A stretch of DNA of 64,000 nt from Priestia filamentosa (GCF_900177535.1 NZ_FXAJ01000011.1:1-64000); one strand, 5' to 3'; shown: positions 18,099 through 26,226, counted from the first letter of the stretch. Notes: a model not told the origin generated them from the letters alone. Numbers and translations: made by a program.

Positions 18099-18278
18099 CT
18101 ATATTAAAGACTTCCCAGCAATTCCTGCTTCTGTTTCATAACCAAGATGTGGGTTAACAGCTGTAATAGTTCCAACACTTTTCTCCATATATTCCGTCAT
18201 ACGATTTTCGTTTGCTTGAATCCCTTTTAAGTAAAGGTCGGTAAATGAACGGAAACCCTTGTTCATCATACTAGTAAA
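18099..18278 (-). pseudogene. Aspartate ammonia-lyase C-terminal fragment
   Basis: The minus-strand frame reads FRSFTDLYLKGIQANENRMT and then EYMEKSVGTITAVNPHLGYE. This closely matches the C-terminal part of bacterial aspartase (AspA/AnsB; the known pattern is KGIxANExRMxEYVEKSxGIITAVNPHxGYE). Everything upstream is missing, and a stop follows at AGKSLI, about 40 residues short of the normal end. The break at about 18280 coincides with the promoter of the next gene, so a rearrangement put the RsbR paralogue next to a cut aspA. Confidence 0.8.
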
Positions 18279-18279
18279 A

Positions 18280-18305
18280 GTTTCTCTTTTACGCAAAAGG
18301 GGAAA
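18280..18305 (+). promoter_or_regulatory. Sigma-B-type promoter of the RsbR paralogue
   Basis: GTTTCT (18280-18285), a 14-base spacer, and GGGAAA (18300-18305) resemble the sigma-B consensus GTTTAA-N12-14-GGGTAT. They lie 35-60 bases before the start at 18340. Sigma-B control of a stressosome gene would be self-consistent. Confidence 0.5.
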
Positions 18306-18339
18306 GAGAACGTTAGATATCAATAAAGGAGAACGTTCT

Positions 18340-19170
18340 ATGGATGAAATGACGAAAAAACTACATGACTTTTTACTACAACATATCAATGAAATGTCTC
18401 AAGAATGGCTAGACTCGCGAGAAGTAGAAGAGAATTCTATTTATACAGCTGATGCTTCCTCAGAGACAACCGAATATCTTCGAGAACAGAATCAATATTT
18501 TATCTGTACAATTGCAAAAGTTCTTACCGGAAAATCACTAGAAAATCTTAATGATTGGGCACAGAAAGTTGCAACAAATAGGGCTCAGAGAGGTGATCCC
18601 CTTTATCAGAGTATCAAACATTTTAAAAAGTTTCGTTTAATTTTTTTAAAACAAATTGAATCCTTTTTCTACCTTTATCCGTCTAGCATTACATATGAAG
18701 ATCTTTTTTTATGGAATAAGTTAGTGAATGAAGCATTTGACCGAACGATAGAACTATTTACGGTTTATTATGAACAAGTTTCAGATGCACAATCTAATGC
18801 TCAAAAAATGCTGATTTCTAAGCTTAGTACCCCTGTTATTAGTATTTCCGATACAGTAGGAGTGCTCCCACTCATTGGTCAGATTAATGATTATAAGAAC
18901 AGTAACTTTGCGGAGAAAGTTATGTTGCAAGCAAAAGAGCTCAATCTGTCTTGCTTAATCATGGACTTATCAGGTGTATCTTTCATTGATACCATGATGA
19001 CCAATGAATTGTTCCAAGTTATCAAGATGTTGGACTTACTTGGAATTGAGACAACCATTACAGGTATTCGCCCAGAAATTTCCTTAACAGCTGTTCAATT
19101 AGGGATAGATATGAGCACATTGAAAACTTATGGAAAGCTAAAAGATGCAGTAGATAAACTTTTACATTAG
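18340..19170 (+). CDS. RsbR-type STAS-domain stressosome paralogue (canonical phosphosites)
   Basis: The ATG at 18340, after AAAGGAG, gives 276 residues. A helical globin-like sensor (about 1-150) is followed by a STAS domain (TPVISISDTVGVLPLIGQIN, then IMDLSGVSFIDTMMTNEL and ITGIRPEISLTAVQLGID). It keeps threonines at both expected RsbT phosphorylation positions (IDTM and SLTAV), unlike the paralogue at 912. It would help form or tune a stressosome that controls sigma-B. It lies next to an aspartase fragment. No rsbS/rsbT partners are in the window. Confidence 0.87.
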   Translation: MDEMTKKLHDFLLQHINEMSQEWLDSREVEENSIYTADASSETTEYLREQNQYFICTIAKVLTGKSLENLNDWAQKVATNRAQRGDPLYQSIKHFKKFRLIFLKQIESFFYLYPSSITYEDLFLWNKLVNEAFDRTIELFTVYYEQVSDAQSNAQKMLISKLSTPVISISDTVGVLPLIGQINDYKNSNFAEKVMLQAKELNLSCLIMDLSGVSFIDTMMTNELFQVIKMLDLLGIETTITGIRPEISLTAVQLGIDMSTLKTYGKLKDAVDKLLH

Positions 19171-19274
19171 TTAATAGGTTCATAACTTTTTATAGCATAA
19201 CTCTATCCCGAATATTAAAGGGAATTTTGTTATTTCCCACACCATATCCATATTTAGTTAACTTAATGTTGCTT

Positions 19275-19332
19275 CCAGGAAGTAAAAAAGAGCGAATTCG
19301 TTCATTGGCAACGAGCTTGCTCTTTTTTATCT
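19275..19332. repeat. Dispersed terminator-like repeat, family A copy 2
   Basis: Arms AAAAAAGAGC and GCTCTTTTTT, with the family segments GGAAGTAAAAAAG and CAACGAG between and before them. It lies between the convergent STAS and membrane protein genes and supplies the last codons of the latter. Confidence 0.75.
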
Positions 19333-19751
19333 TCTTTCTCTTCTTTCTCAATTACCTTACCCCATATATAGAGACTGAACAAAAAAATGTATGTAAAGAT
19401 ACAAAAAGTTAGTTCCGAAGAAAATGAATTAAACTTAGCAAGATTATAATGTTCCATACTCCATTTCATATAAAGTAAGAATAACATAAATTCGAGTATA
19501 TGTAGCAAAAAGAGAGGTAACTTAGTTTTTTTAAAAAAATGTTTAATAATAGGCTCAGATACAAGGCTAATTGGTACTAATATGATAAGAGCTACCATTG
19601 AATTAATTGCTATTAGCAAGGATGATAAAGGACTTTCATATTTGAAATTTAACACAAAACTTGTTAAATATTGAGCGCCCATAATCATTCCAAAAACCAT
19701 AAGTAAAGACAATATCAATACTACAGTTATTAAAAATACATCCTTTTTCAT
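19302..19751 (-). CDS. Small integral membrane protein (YrvL-like?)
   Basis: 149 residues with four hydrophobic segments (from VFLITVVLILSLLMVFGMIM; around AINSMVALIILVPISLV; LPLFLLHILEFMLFLLYM; ELTFCIFTYIFLFSLYIW) and a charged C-terminal tail (KVIEKEEKEDKKEQ). The layout resembles the regulatory YrvL proteins that restrain sigma-O in B. subtilis, but I am not certain. The final residues are encoded by a family A repeat, so the tail may have been altered by its insertion. Confidence 0.5.
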   Translation of the reverse strand: MKKDVFLITVVLILSLLMVFGMIMGAQYLTSFVLNFKYESPLSSLLIAINSMVALIILVPISLVSEPIIKHFFKKTKLPLFLLHILEFMLFLLYMKWSMEHYNLAKFNSFSSELTFCIFTYIFLFSLYIWGKVIEKEEKEDKKEQARCQ

Positions 19752-20152
19752 CCTTTTTATTTCTCTCCTTTTTGTTTAATACTATGCACTTATATTTTAC
19801 ATTTTAAAAGATAGAGAGGTTCCGTTATTGTATTTCTTACAATACTTTCACATTAAATTGATTGTTATTTTACTTTAAATGATAAAAAACATGTTCGTGA
19901 CAGTAAAAAAGAGCAAATTCGTTCAGTAGCAACGAGTTGGTGCTTTTTCTTTTCAGTTATATATATTTACGGGTATTTGTTTATTATCTACAGAAAAACT
20001 TAATTGTTAATATAAAACTCATACTGCTACATGTTGATTCCTTATATTAATAAAGAGTGATGTTTTACTTTAAAAAAGTATTAGATTGTGGAATCGTTTC
20101 TTATAGTTTACATAGGATTACATAGCAACTTCTTTTTAAAGGAGGTATTCAT
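19752..20152. other. Intergenic region containing a family A repeat
   Basis: Apart from the repeat copy at 19884-19954 I see no gene. A Shine-Dalgarno AAAGGAGG lies just before the next gene at 20153. Confidence 0.4.
19884..19954. repeat. Dispersed terminator-like repeat, family A copy 3
   Basis: It has the family 5' part AAAACATGTTCGTGACAGTA, then AAAAAAGAGCAAATTCGTT, CAACGAGTTGG and TGCTTTTTCTTTT. Arms are less exact than in other copies. Confidence 0.7.
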
Positions 20153-21220
20153 ATGAGAAATTCTGATTTCCAAAAATTAAGACCTTACCTAATTACAAAA
20201 ACGTTAGTTCCTGAAAACCAAGAAACGCCTATTCATCTTGTTCCTGATGATATTATAAGTGATAAACTATTTTATAGAAGGAATCATTTTCCTTATCCAA
20301 ACTTTACATCATCCTTTTATTTTCTCCCAATAGAGGGACAAGTGCATACTTCTAAAGTTTTTTCTTTACAGGAGATTTACTCCATGCCAGCAAAAACAAT
20401 AAAAGTGGTCTTAGAATGTTCTGGTAATAAGCGAGAATTATTTAAACCAAAAGTGTATGGGGAGCAATGGGAAAAGGGAGCAATAAGTCAAGGCATTTGG
20501 AGAGGAGTATCTTTGAAAACTCTACTGCAGTACACAGGATTGCTTGATAATGTAAAAGAAATTGTTTTTGAGGGTTATGATAATGGTCAAAGACCTGATT
20601 CCAACAAATTATATAATTTCTCTAGAAGTTTACCGATAGAAAAAGCTCTTGATCCAAATACCATTATTGCTTATGAATATAACAGTCATCCCATATCTTT
20701 CAAACATGGATTTCCCCTAAGATTAATTGTCCCCGGATGGTATGCAATGGCTTCTGTAAAATGGATTAAAAAAATTATTGTAATTGATAAGGAATTTAAA
20801 GGTCCTTTTCAAGATGTTGATTACGTTTACTATCCAAACCAAGAAAACGACAATGGAAAAGTTCCCGTAACTACTATTAACGTTAACTCAACAATCCAAT
20901 ATCCATTTAATATGCAATTATTGCATTCGGGAGTTTATGAAATAAAGGGGATTGCCTGGACAGGTGAAGGACAAATTACAATGGTAGAAATCAGTATTGA
21001 TGGAGGTCAAACTTGGAATGAATGTAAACTAACCTCTTCAGCTGAGAAACATTCATGGGTTCGTTGGAATTATAAATGGAATGCATTAAAAAAAGGCGAA
21101 TACACGATAAAATCAAAAGCTACTGATTCTAAGGGAAATATTCAACCATTAGAACCAATTTGGAACAGAAAGGGCTATGGTTACAATGCTATAGACCATA
21201 TTAAAGTTAAAATCGAATAA
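20153..21220 (+). CDS. Sulfite oxidase-family molybdopterin protein
   Basis: 355 residues without a signal peptide. The molybdopterin domain carries the conserved Mo-ligand Cys in VLECSGNKRELF (about residue 93), followed by WRGVSLKTLLQYTGL and the substrate-side HGFPLRLIVPGWYAMASVKW. The C-terminal immunoglobulin-like dimerisation domain (about 240-350) contains VEISIDGGQTWNECKL. There is no heme domain, as in plant-type and many bacterial enzymes. The electron acceptor and real substrate are unknown; sulfite or another S/N-oxide is plausible. The gene stands alone after an AAAGGAGG site. Confidence 0.88.
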   Translation: MRNSDFQKLRPYLITKTLVPENQETPIHLVPDDIISDKLFYRRNHFPYPNFTSSFYFLPIEGQVHTSKVFSLQEIYSMPAKTIKVVLECSGNKRELFKPKVYGEQWEKGAISQGIWRGVSLKTLLQYTGLLDNVKEIVFEGYDNGQRPDSNKLYNFSRSLPIEKALDPNTIIAYEYNSHPISFKHGFPLRLIVPGWYAMASVKWIKKIIVIDKEFKGPFQDVDYVYYPNQENDNGKVPVTTINVNSTIQYPFNMQLLHSGVYEIKGIAWTGEGQITMVEISIDGGQTWNECKLTSSAEKHSWVRWNYKWNALKKGEYTIKSKATDSKGNIQPLEPIWNRKGYGYNAIDHIKVKIE

Positions 21221-21281
21221 TATTCAATTTTAGGTAGTTCCTTATTATAAACAAAGTTAAAAGACTGATGCCAATCGGGAC

Positions 21282-21317
21282 CGACCCCATGCTGAGCAAA
21301 GGGTTTTTTTTATTACA
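21282..21317. repeat. Dispersed repeat family B, partial copy 1
   Basis: It has the 3' part of the family, CATGCTGAGCAAAGGGTTTT followed by TTTTATTACAG, shared with 33815-33876 and 37639-37704. The first arm is reduced to ACCCC, so the hairpin is degraded. Confidence 0.6.
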
Positions 21318-21320
21318 GAA

Positions 21321-21370
21321 AGTAAGAAAGCGCAAGCCCGTTTAATAACAACGAGTTTGCGTTTTTTTCG
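21321..21370. repeat. Dispersed terminator-like repeat, family A copy 4
   Basis: AAGAAAGCGCAAGCCCGTTT, then AACAACGAGTTTGCG and a T7 run. It directly follows the family B fragment. Confidence 0.7.
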
Positions 21371-21454
21371 CTTATATATATTTTTACGGACAATCGTAAT
21401 ATATATCTGAATTTTATGAATTATATAAAAAGAAACTTCATCTGTTAGTGAAGA

Positions 21455-21528
21455 AGAGGTATGTTTAGAGTTCATTTAGTAATCCGCTACACCTGAATAA
21501 AAGTTGGTGTAAAGGGTAGTATACCTCT
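21455..21528 (+). promoter_or_regulatory. Nested hairpin leader before the general stress protein gene
   Basis: The outer stem AGAGGTAT (21455-21462)/ATACCTCT (21521-21528) encloses an inner stem TACACC (21488-21493)/GGTGTA (21506-21511). It ends 25 bases before the start at 21553. It may be a structured 5' leader; I do not recognise the class. Confidence 0.35.
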
Positions 21529-21552
21529 ATAAACATTAATGAGGTGATGGAA

Positions 21553-22041
21553 ATGTCTAACATGATGAAACAAGAAGAAGTAGAAACATTAAGAGAGTTA
21601 ATTAAAGACATAGACACGGCCATGCTGACTACGGTAACTGAAGAAGGGCTTGTTTCTCGGCCTATGAAAACACAGGAAGTAGAGTTTGATGGGGACTTAT
21701 GGTTTTTTACTAAAAAAGAGACTAATAAATATGAAGAAATTTTACATGATCAAGATGTTAATGTGACTTATGCAGGTAAATCCTATGTTTCTGTACGTGG
21801 AAGAGCAGAAATTGTTGATGATTTAGACAAGAAAAAGGAATTGTGGAGCAAAGCATATGAAAAAATTATGCAAACTTCTTATGATAATCCTAATGTTGTC
21901 TTGATAAAGGTAAAAGCTGAAGCAGCCGAATATTGGGAAACGGGTAATTTCACGAAGAAAATTGTCTTTTTCTATAAACGCATAACAGGGCAAAGTTCTA
22001 AATCGACAGATGTTAATGAAACGATTGAATTGAATAAATAA
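21553..22041 (+). CDS. General stress protein 26-like, PNPOx-fold protein
   Basis: I choose the ATG at 21553, five bases after a GAGGTGA site; GTG at 21544 lies inside that site. The 162 residues match the pyridoxamine-5'-phosphate oxidase-like fold of Bacillus YdaG/GSP26: TAMLTTVTEEGLVSRPMKTQ, LWFFTKKETNKYEEI, VNVTYAGKSYVSVRGRAEIV. Such split-barrel proteins bind FMN or a related cofactor and are often induced by general stress; the substrate is unknown. It probably forms a single-gene unit ended by family A copy 5. Confidence 0.85.
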   Translation: MSNMMKQEEVETLRELIKDIDTAMLTTVTEEGLVSRPMKTQEVEFDGDLWFFTKKETNKYEEILHDQDVNVTYAGKSYVSVRGRAEIVDDLDKKKELWSKAYEKIMQTSYDNPNVVLIKVKAEAAEYWETGNFTKKIVFFYKRITGQSSKSTDVNETIELNK

Positions 22042-22140
22042 TAGCAAAAATGGATTGGATTGTTATAGGACAATCTATGTTGTTATGTTGATCCCTTTGC
22101 AGCTATAAGTTTAGAATTTAAATATAATTTTAGTTTATGT

Positions 22141-22204
22141 AAAACATGTTCCAGGTAGTAAAAAGCGCAAACCCGTTCCATAACAACGAGTTTGCGCTTT
22201 TTAT
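22141..22204. repeat. Dispersed terminator-like repeat, family A copy 5
   Basis: The best-preserved copy: AAAACATGTTCCAGGTAGTA, then AAAAGCGCAAACCCG, CAACGAGTTTGCGCTTTTT. The stem is AAAAAGCGCAAAC/GTTTGCGCTTTTT. Confidence 0.8.
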
Positions 22205-22264
22205 ATTCTGCTTAGATGTAATTTTAAGAACGTTTCCAATCATTATCATTTTTCTATAAATAGA

Positions 22265-23563
22265 TTAAATGGATAATACTCCAAACAGAACTGCAACAAT
22301 AATCATAACTAATGCTGTTCCGACTGCATACTTGGCCGTAAAGCGAATATGGTCTCCTATATCAATACCAAGCAGCCCCATTAATACGTAAATAGAACCT
22401 TGTAATGGACTTAATAAGTGCAATGGTTGTCCTAATAGGGAAGCTTGCCCTATTTCTAGTGGCTGGATGCCAAAATGAGCAGCTGTTTCAGCCATAATTG
22501 GAATAATCCCAAAATAAAATGGAGCGTTTGCCATGAAAAAGGTAAATGGCATACTTATCAGTCCAACAATTACTGTTAACTTTGGTCCAAGAGCATCTGG
22601 TATAACAGCGATTAAAGTATCTGCCATAGCCTTAACAATTCCAGTTCCATCTATAATTCCAGTAAATATACCAGCTGCAAATATCATAGAAACAACAGTT
22701 AGTATATTTCCCGCATGAGCGTGTAAACGATCCTTTTGATCCTGCAAATTTGGATAATTTACAATCATTACAATAGCAAACCCAATCATAAATAGAGCTG
22801 GTAAAGGTAAAAGTCCCATAACTAGAGCTGTTAGTATTAAAATAGTTAAAATTAAATTAAACCAAAATAGTTTAGGACGCTTTATTGATGCATCCATACC
22901 CATATCAATATCGGCAGCAATTTCTTTACTAAATGCTGTATCAATAGTTACAACTCCTAGTCTCTTACGTTCACGGCGCCCAAGAAAATAAGAAACTGCC
23001 AAAACCCATAGCGTTCCTGCAATCATAGAAGGAATAAGTGGTAGAAGTAAATCTGTTACATCTGCTTTTACCGCCGCCGTAGCTTGTACAGCAGGTCCCC
23101 CCCATGGAGTTAGGTTCATAACCCCCATTGCCAATGCAGGCATACAGGCTAGAATAAGTTTATTCATACCTAGTCGATTGTATAGTGGAAGAAATGCAGT
23201 TACTACAATTAAATATGTAATGGTACCATCCCCATCCAGAGCTACTATTAAGGATAGGACTGCAGTACCCACTACAATTTTCAAAGGGTCACCGCCCACC
23301 ACTTTTATGACTTTCGCTACTAGTGGGTCAAATAAACCTGTATCAATCAATACACCAAAATAAAGAATGGCGAAGATAATCATAATTGCCGTTGGAGCAA
23401 TGGTTTCAAGGCCTTTCATCATCATTGGTCCCAAATCAGTAAATCCAGCAATTAGGGCAAAAATAACTGGTACCACTGTAAGCGCACTGAATGCGGACAA
23501 ACGCTTACTCATAATTAAATACATAAAAACTACAATCATTGAAAATCCTAGAAATGTTAGCAT
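22265..23563 (-). CDS. CitMHS-family citrate/organic acid transporter
   Basis: The 432-residue protein has about 12 membrane segments and the CitMHS features LMIVALDGDGTITYLIVVTA-like (IVALDGDGTITYL about residue 105) and VMNLTPWGGPAVQA (about 155). Bacillus CitM and CitN take up metal-citrate complexes by proton symport. Its regulatory region contains a cre site and a pair of GTAAT-N4-ATTAC type boxes, also found before the RraA operon, so it probably belongs to the same inducible system. The substrate could be a sugar acid or tricarboxylate. Confidence 0.9.
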   Translation of the reverse strand: MLTFLGFSMIVVFMYLIMSKRLSAFSALTVVPVIFALIAGFTDLGPMMMKGLETIAPTAIMIIFAILYFGVLIDTGLFDPLVAKVIKVVGGDPLKIVVGTAVLSLIVALDGDGTITYLIVVTAFLPLYNRLGMNKLILACMPALAMGVMNLTPWGGPAVQATAAVKADVTDLLLPLIPSMIAGTLWVLAVSYFLGRRERKRLGVVTIDTAFSKEIAADIDMGMDASIKRPKLFWFNLILTILILTALVMGLLPLPALFMIGFAIVMIVNYPNLQDQKDRLHAHAGNILTVVSMIFAAGIFTGIIDGTGIVKAMADTLIAVIPDALGPKLTVIVGLISMPFTFFMANAPFYFGIIPIMAETAAHFGIQPLEIGQASLLGQPLHLLSPLQGSIYVLMGLLGIDIGDHIRFTAKYAVGTALVMIIVAVLFGVLSI

Positions 23564-23804
23564 ACTATACCCCCTCTATATTTTCCCATATCATTCCCTG
23601 GCATTTAACTATAAATAAATATTAATAGCTAAACAGTAATAGGTTCACATTTGTAAACCCTTACAAAAAATAAAATTATCTATATCTTCCCTTTACCTGC
23701 ACTGATTTATTGATGCTATTCATAAAAAAGGTCTCTTTTTTCATTTTTAATGAATCCCTCCTTTACTTAAAATATGGTGTTCTTACTTGGAATAAAAATA
23801 TTCA

Positions 23805-23818
23805 AGATAACGTTTTCA
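23805..23818 (-). promoter_or_regulatory. cre site (CcpA) before the CitMHS gene
   Basis: On the minus strand TGAAAACGTTATCT matches TGWAARCGYTWNCW exactly. It is about 240 bases upstream of the transporter start. CcpA repression is inferred. Confidence 0.65.
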
Positions 23819-23970
23819 TAACTATGTAAGTCAAAATATCTTAAATCCTAGAATTCATAAATTTATAGTCACTTTATAGGCTCTCAGGAATGCAGGAGTA
23901 AGATATCTTCCGGATGATATCTAAAAAAGCAACCATTTTAGAAAGCTAATTAATTTCATCAATAAAAACA

Positions 23971-24022
23971 ATAATAAAGTAATAATTATTACTTTATTAT
24001 TTAATGTTGTAATAATTTTGAC
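23971..24022. promoter_or_regulatory. Paired operator boxes (putative RpiR-family sites), CitMHS side
   Basis: GTAATAATTATTAC (23979-23992) lies at the centre of a 30-bp perfect palindrome (23971-24000). A weaker copy, GTAATAATTTTGAC (24009-24022), starts exactly 30 bases later. The same box pair with the same 30-base spacing occurs at 25269-25312. Confidence 0.65.
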
Positions 24023-24120
24023 TATTTAAATGTATACTACCATGGTTACTTGTTAAAAGTAAATATTTTTTTAAATTGGCATTGAATGAGATAGAGTAAG
24101 ATATTAACCAAAACAAATAA

Positions 24121-24188
24121 AAAGGTGATAGTGGTATGAGGTATCGAATTAACTTGCCAATTCAATATTTCATATCCCTATCACCTTT
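24121..24188 (-). terminator. Long-loop hairpin terminator of the RpiR gene
   Basis: AAAGGTGATAG (24121-24131) pairs with CTATCACCTTT (24178-24188) around a 46-base loop. A plus-strand mini-frame (24136-24192, 18 codons after AAAGGTGATAG) lies inside; it is probably fortuitous. Confidence 0.5.
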
Positions 24189-24194
24189 ATAAAT

Positions 24195-25046
24195 TTAATC
24201 CGTATAATGATAGTTTATTTGTGTAAGAATGGAATTAATTTCATCAAGACGATCTTTTGTCTTTTCTGGGTAGTTTATAGCTATAGAACTTATCAGATAA
24301 TCGGCTACAAGCATAGATGCTACTGGAGAATTATGAAAAGCAATACTAGTAGAACTACAAGGTAGTACTAAGTTTGAGTACTCAACTAAAGGAGAAGAAT
24401 AACTGTCAGTAATTGAAATGACCTGAGCACCATTATTTTTAGCAGCTATTGCAAATTCAACAGTTCTTCTAGCGTATCTTGGGAAAGAAGTTGCAATCAC
24501 TAAATCTTTAGAAGTTAAAGTAATGCCTTTATCAACCCAATCACTTAAATCGGATACAATTAATTCGCAGTTTCCCAGTAAACGATTAAGCCCAAAAGAT
24601 AGATGTTGTGCTACTGGTAAACCACTCCTTACGCTCGTGCAAAATATTCGATCTGCAGAAATAATCATCTCTAGAGCTGTATTTAAACTCTCTGTGGAAA
24701 TCATTTCTACCGTGGATTGAATGTTATTAAATTGATTTTCTGCACAGCGCATCCATAAATCACTATCATCTAAATCTTTTAAATTTGTCTCTAATCGGAT
24801 TTGAGGAGCAGCATTATTACGTAAAAGCTCTTGAAGACCTTTTTGAAACTCTGTATATCCGGAGTAACCTAGACTAAACGTTAATCTCATTATGGTAGTG
24901 GTGCTGGTTTTTACAGTTAAGGCCAATTGATCAACTGTTAAGAAGGCTACATCTACAGGATTTTTAAGAATATAGTCTGCAACTCTTCGCTGGGTTTCTG
25001 TTAGTTGTGAGATGTTATTTTTTAATTTTAAGAGTGGATTTTCCAT
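24195..25046 (-). CDS. MurR/RpiR-family transcriptional regulator
   Basis: 283 residues. The N-terminal HTH_6 domain has the typical LTETQRRVADYILKNPVDVA and TSTTTIMRLTFSLGYSGYTE; a C-terminal SIS domain (about 110-270) includes ICTSVRSGLPVAQHL-like FCTSVRSGLPVAQHLSFGL and VISITDSYSSPLVEYSNLVL. SIS domains of this family sense sugar phosphates or related acids. It sits between the CitMHS gene and the divergent RraA operon, and is the likely binder of the GTAAT-N4-ATTAC boxes on both sides. Activator or repressor function is not decided by sequence. Confidence 0.92.
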   Translation of the reverse strand: MENPLLKLKNNISQLTETQRRVADYILKNPVDVAFLTVDQLALTVKTSTTTIMRLTFSLGYSGYTEFQKGLQELLRNNAAPQIRLETNLKDLDDSDLWMRCAENQFNNIQSTVEMISTESLNTALEMIISADRIFCTSVRSGLPVAQHLSFGLNRLLGNCELIVSDLSDWVDKGITLTSKDLVIATSFPRYARRTVEFAIAAKNNGAQVISITDSYSSPLVEYSNLVLPCSSTSIAFHNSPVASMLVADYLISSIAINYPEKTKDRLDEINSILTQINYHYTD

Positions 25047-25268
25047 ATATTCGCTCCAATTGAACAGATTATATTGTAAATTTTACATTTTTAAATTATT
25101 GAAGAATATTTATTACAATATTTAATTGAATTTTATCATGCTAATTTTTTTATGTAAAAAAAAATCTCCTTAAATGATAAGGTTTACAATACAATTTCGC
25201 CTCCTCTTCTATTCAATAATAAGGTTTACTTTATTAAGTATTAGTGATAATATACATCTATATTGTTA

Positions 25269-25312
25269 GTAATAAATATTACTATATTTAAACTTGTTGT
25301 AATTTTTATTAC
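25269..25312. promoter_or_regulatory. Paired operator boxes (putative RpiR-family sites), RraA side
   Basis: GTAATAAATATTAC (25269-25282) and GTAATTTTTATTAC (25299-25312) both fit GTAAT-N4-ATTAC and start 30 bases apart, as do those at 23979 and 24009. Confidence 0.7.
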
Positions 25313-25426
25313 TTTAATACTTCATTTTATAAGAATCTTCTTTTATTTTTTTAGTCTAAAAGCAAAGCAATAAAGTTATGAAGGGATAGTGGATTACATC
25401 AATAATTTTATTAAATTAACCAGTTT

Positions 25427-25440
25427 TGAAAGCGTTATCT
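25427..25440 (+). promoter_or_regulatory. cre site (CcpA) before the RraA operon
   Basis: TGAAAGCGTTATCT matches TGWAARCGYTWNCW exactly. It lies about 86 bases before the start of the RraA-family gene. Confidence 0.65.
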
Positions 25441-25525
25441 TTGGGGCGTGTAAACAAAACATAATCTTTGAGAATTATATCTAATTAATCGTTTAACTAC
25501 CAAAATAGAAAAGGAGTGTATAAAA

Positions 25526-26206
25526 GTGAGTAAATTAGCACCACTATTATCTAAGGATATTATCGAGAGAGCAGAATCTCTTAACACGACTCTTATATCG
25601 GATGCGATGGGATGTACAGGTTCTATGGATTACAAAATAAAGCCGGTAGCATCAGGTATGAAGGTAGTTGGAACTGCTCTAACTGTAAGTTTGAGACCTG
25701 GAGATAATTTATTTCTTCACCAGGCAATCTATGATGGAAAAGAAGGGTATGTTTTGGTTGCGGATGGAAAGGGACACACTACAAATGCCTATCTTGGTGA
25801 ATTGATGGCAGGAGCAGCGAAGGCCATGGGAATTGAAGGAATTATTATTGATGGATTAGTTCGTGATAAGGAGACACTTAGTGAATCAGACTTCCCTATC
25901 TTTGCAAAAGGGTTTATTCCTAATGGTCCCCTAAAAGACGGTCCAGGAGAACTTCATAAGCCTATTTCTTGTGGGGGAGTCTCCGTTGTTCCTGGAGATT
26001 TAATTATTGGCGATGATGATGGAGTTGTGGTAGTTCCAAAAGACAAAATTGAAGAGGTTCTTTCCAAAGCAGAGAAAAAACTAGATTACGAGAAAACACG
26101 TCTAGAAAATATTGCAGCCTATGAAAAAGCACGTACGGAAGGTAGACCTGGAGGAAACATTCAACCTCATTGGCTAAGAGAACAAATGAAAGCGTATGGA
26201 TTATAA
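25526..26206 (+). CDS. RraA-family protein (HMG/CHA aldolase or oxaloacetate decarboxylase type)
   Basis: 226 residues from a GTG start after AAAGGAGTG. The family motif GELMAGAAKAMGIEGIIIDG followed by LVRD (residues about 91-114) supplies the Arg and Asp that bind pyruvate and metal. The C-terminus ends in IQPHWLREQMKAYGL. Enzymes of this class cleave 4-hydroxy-4-methyl-2-oxoglutarate-type acids or decarboxylate oxaloacetate, so a catabolic retro-aldol step is more likely than the RNase E-inhibitor role. It is first in a four-gene set with a dehydrogenase, an amidohydrolase and an MFS carrier. Confidence 0.9.
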   Translation: MSKLAPLLSKDIIERAESLNTTLISDAMGCTGSMDYKIKPVASGMKVVGTALTVSLRPGDNLFLHQAIYDGKEGYVLVADGKGHTTNAYLGELMAGAAKAMGIEGIIIDGLVRDKETLSESDFPIFAKGFIPNGPLKDGPGELHKPISCGGVSVVPGDLIIGDDDGVVVVPKDKIEEVLSKAEKKLDYEKTRLENIAAYEKARTEGRPGGNIQPHWLREQMKAYGL

Positions 26207-26226
26207 GAAAAGGGGAGAATTTCACA

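Larger units (their letters stand above)
21221..21552. other. Intergenic region with two repeats and a structured leader
   Basis: It contains a family B repeat fragment (21282-21317), family A copy 4 (21321-21370) and a nested stem structure (21455-21528) just upstream of the PNPOx-family gene. Confidence 0.5.
23564..24194. other. Regulatory region between the CitMHS and RpiR genes
   Basis: It holds a cre site (23805-23818), a hairpin with arms AGATATC/GATATCT near 23910-23930, paired operator-like boxes (23979-24022) inside a 30-bp perfect palindrome (23971-24000), and the terminator of the RpiR gene (24121-24188). The start region of the CitMHS gene is at 23563. Confidence 0.6.
25047..25525. 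other. Regulatory region before the RraA operon
   Basis: It contains the paired boxes at 25269-25312 and a perfect cre at 25427-25440, then the AAAGGAGTG ribosome site of the RraA-family gene. Confidence 0.6.
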
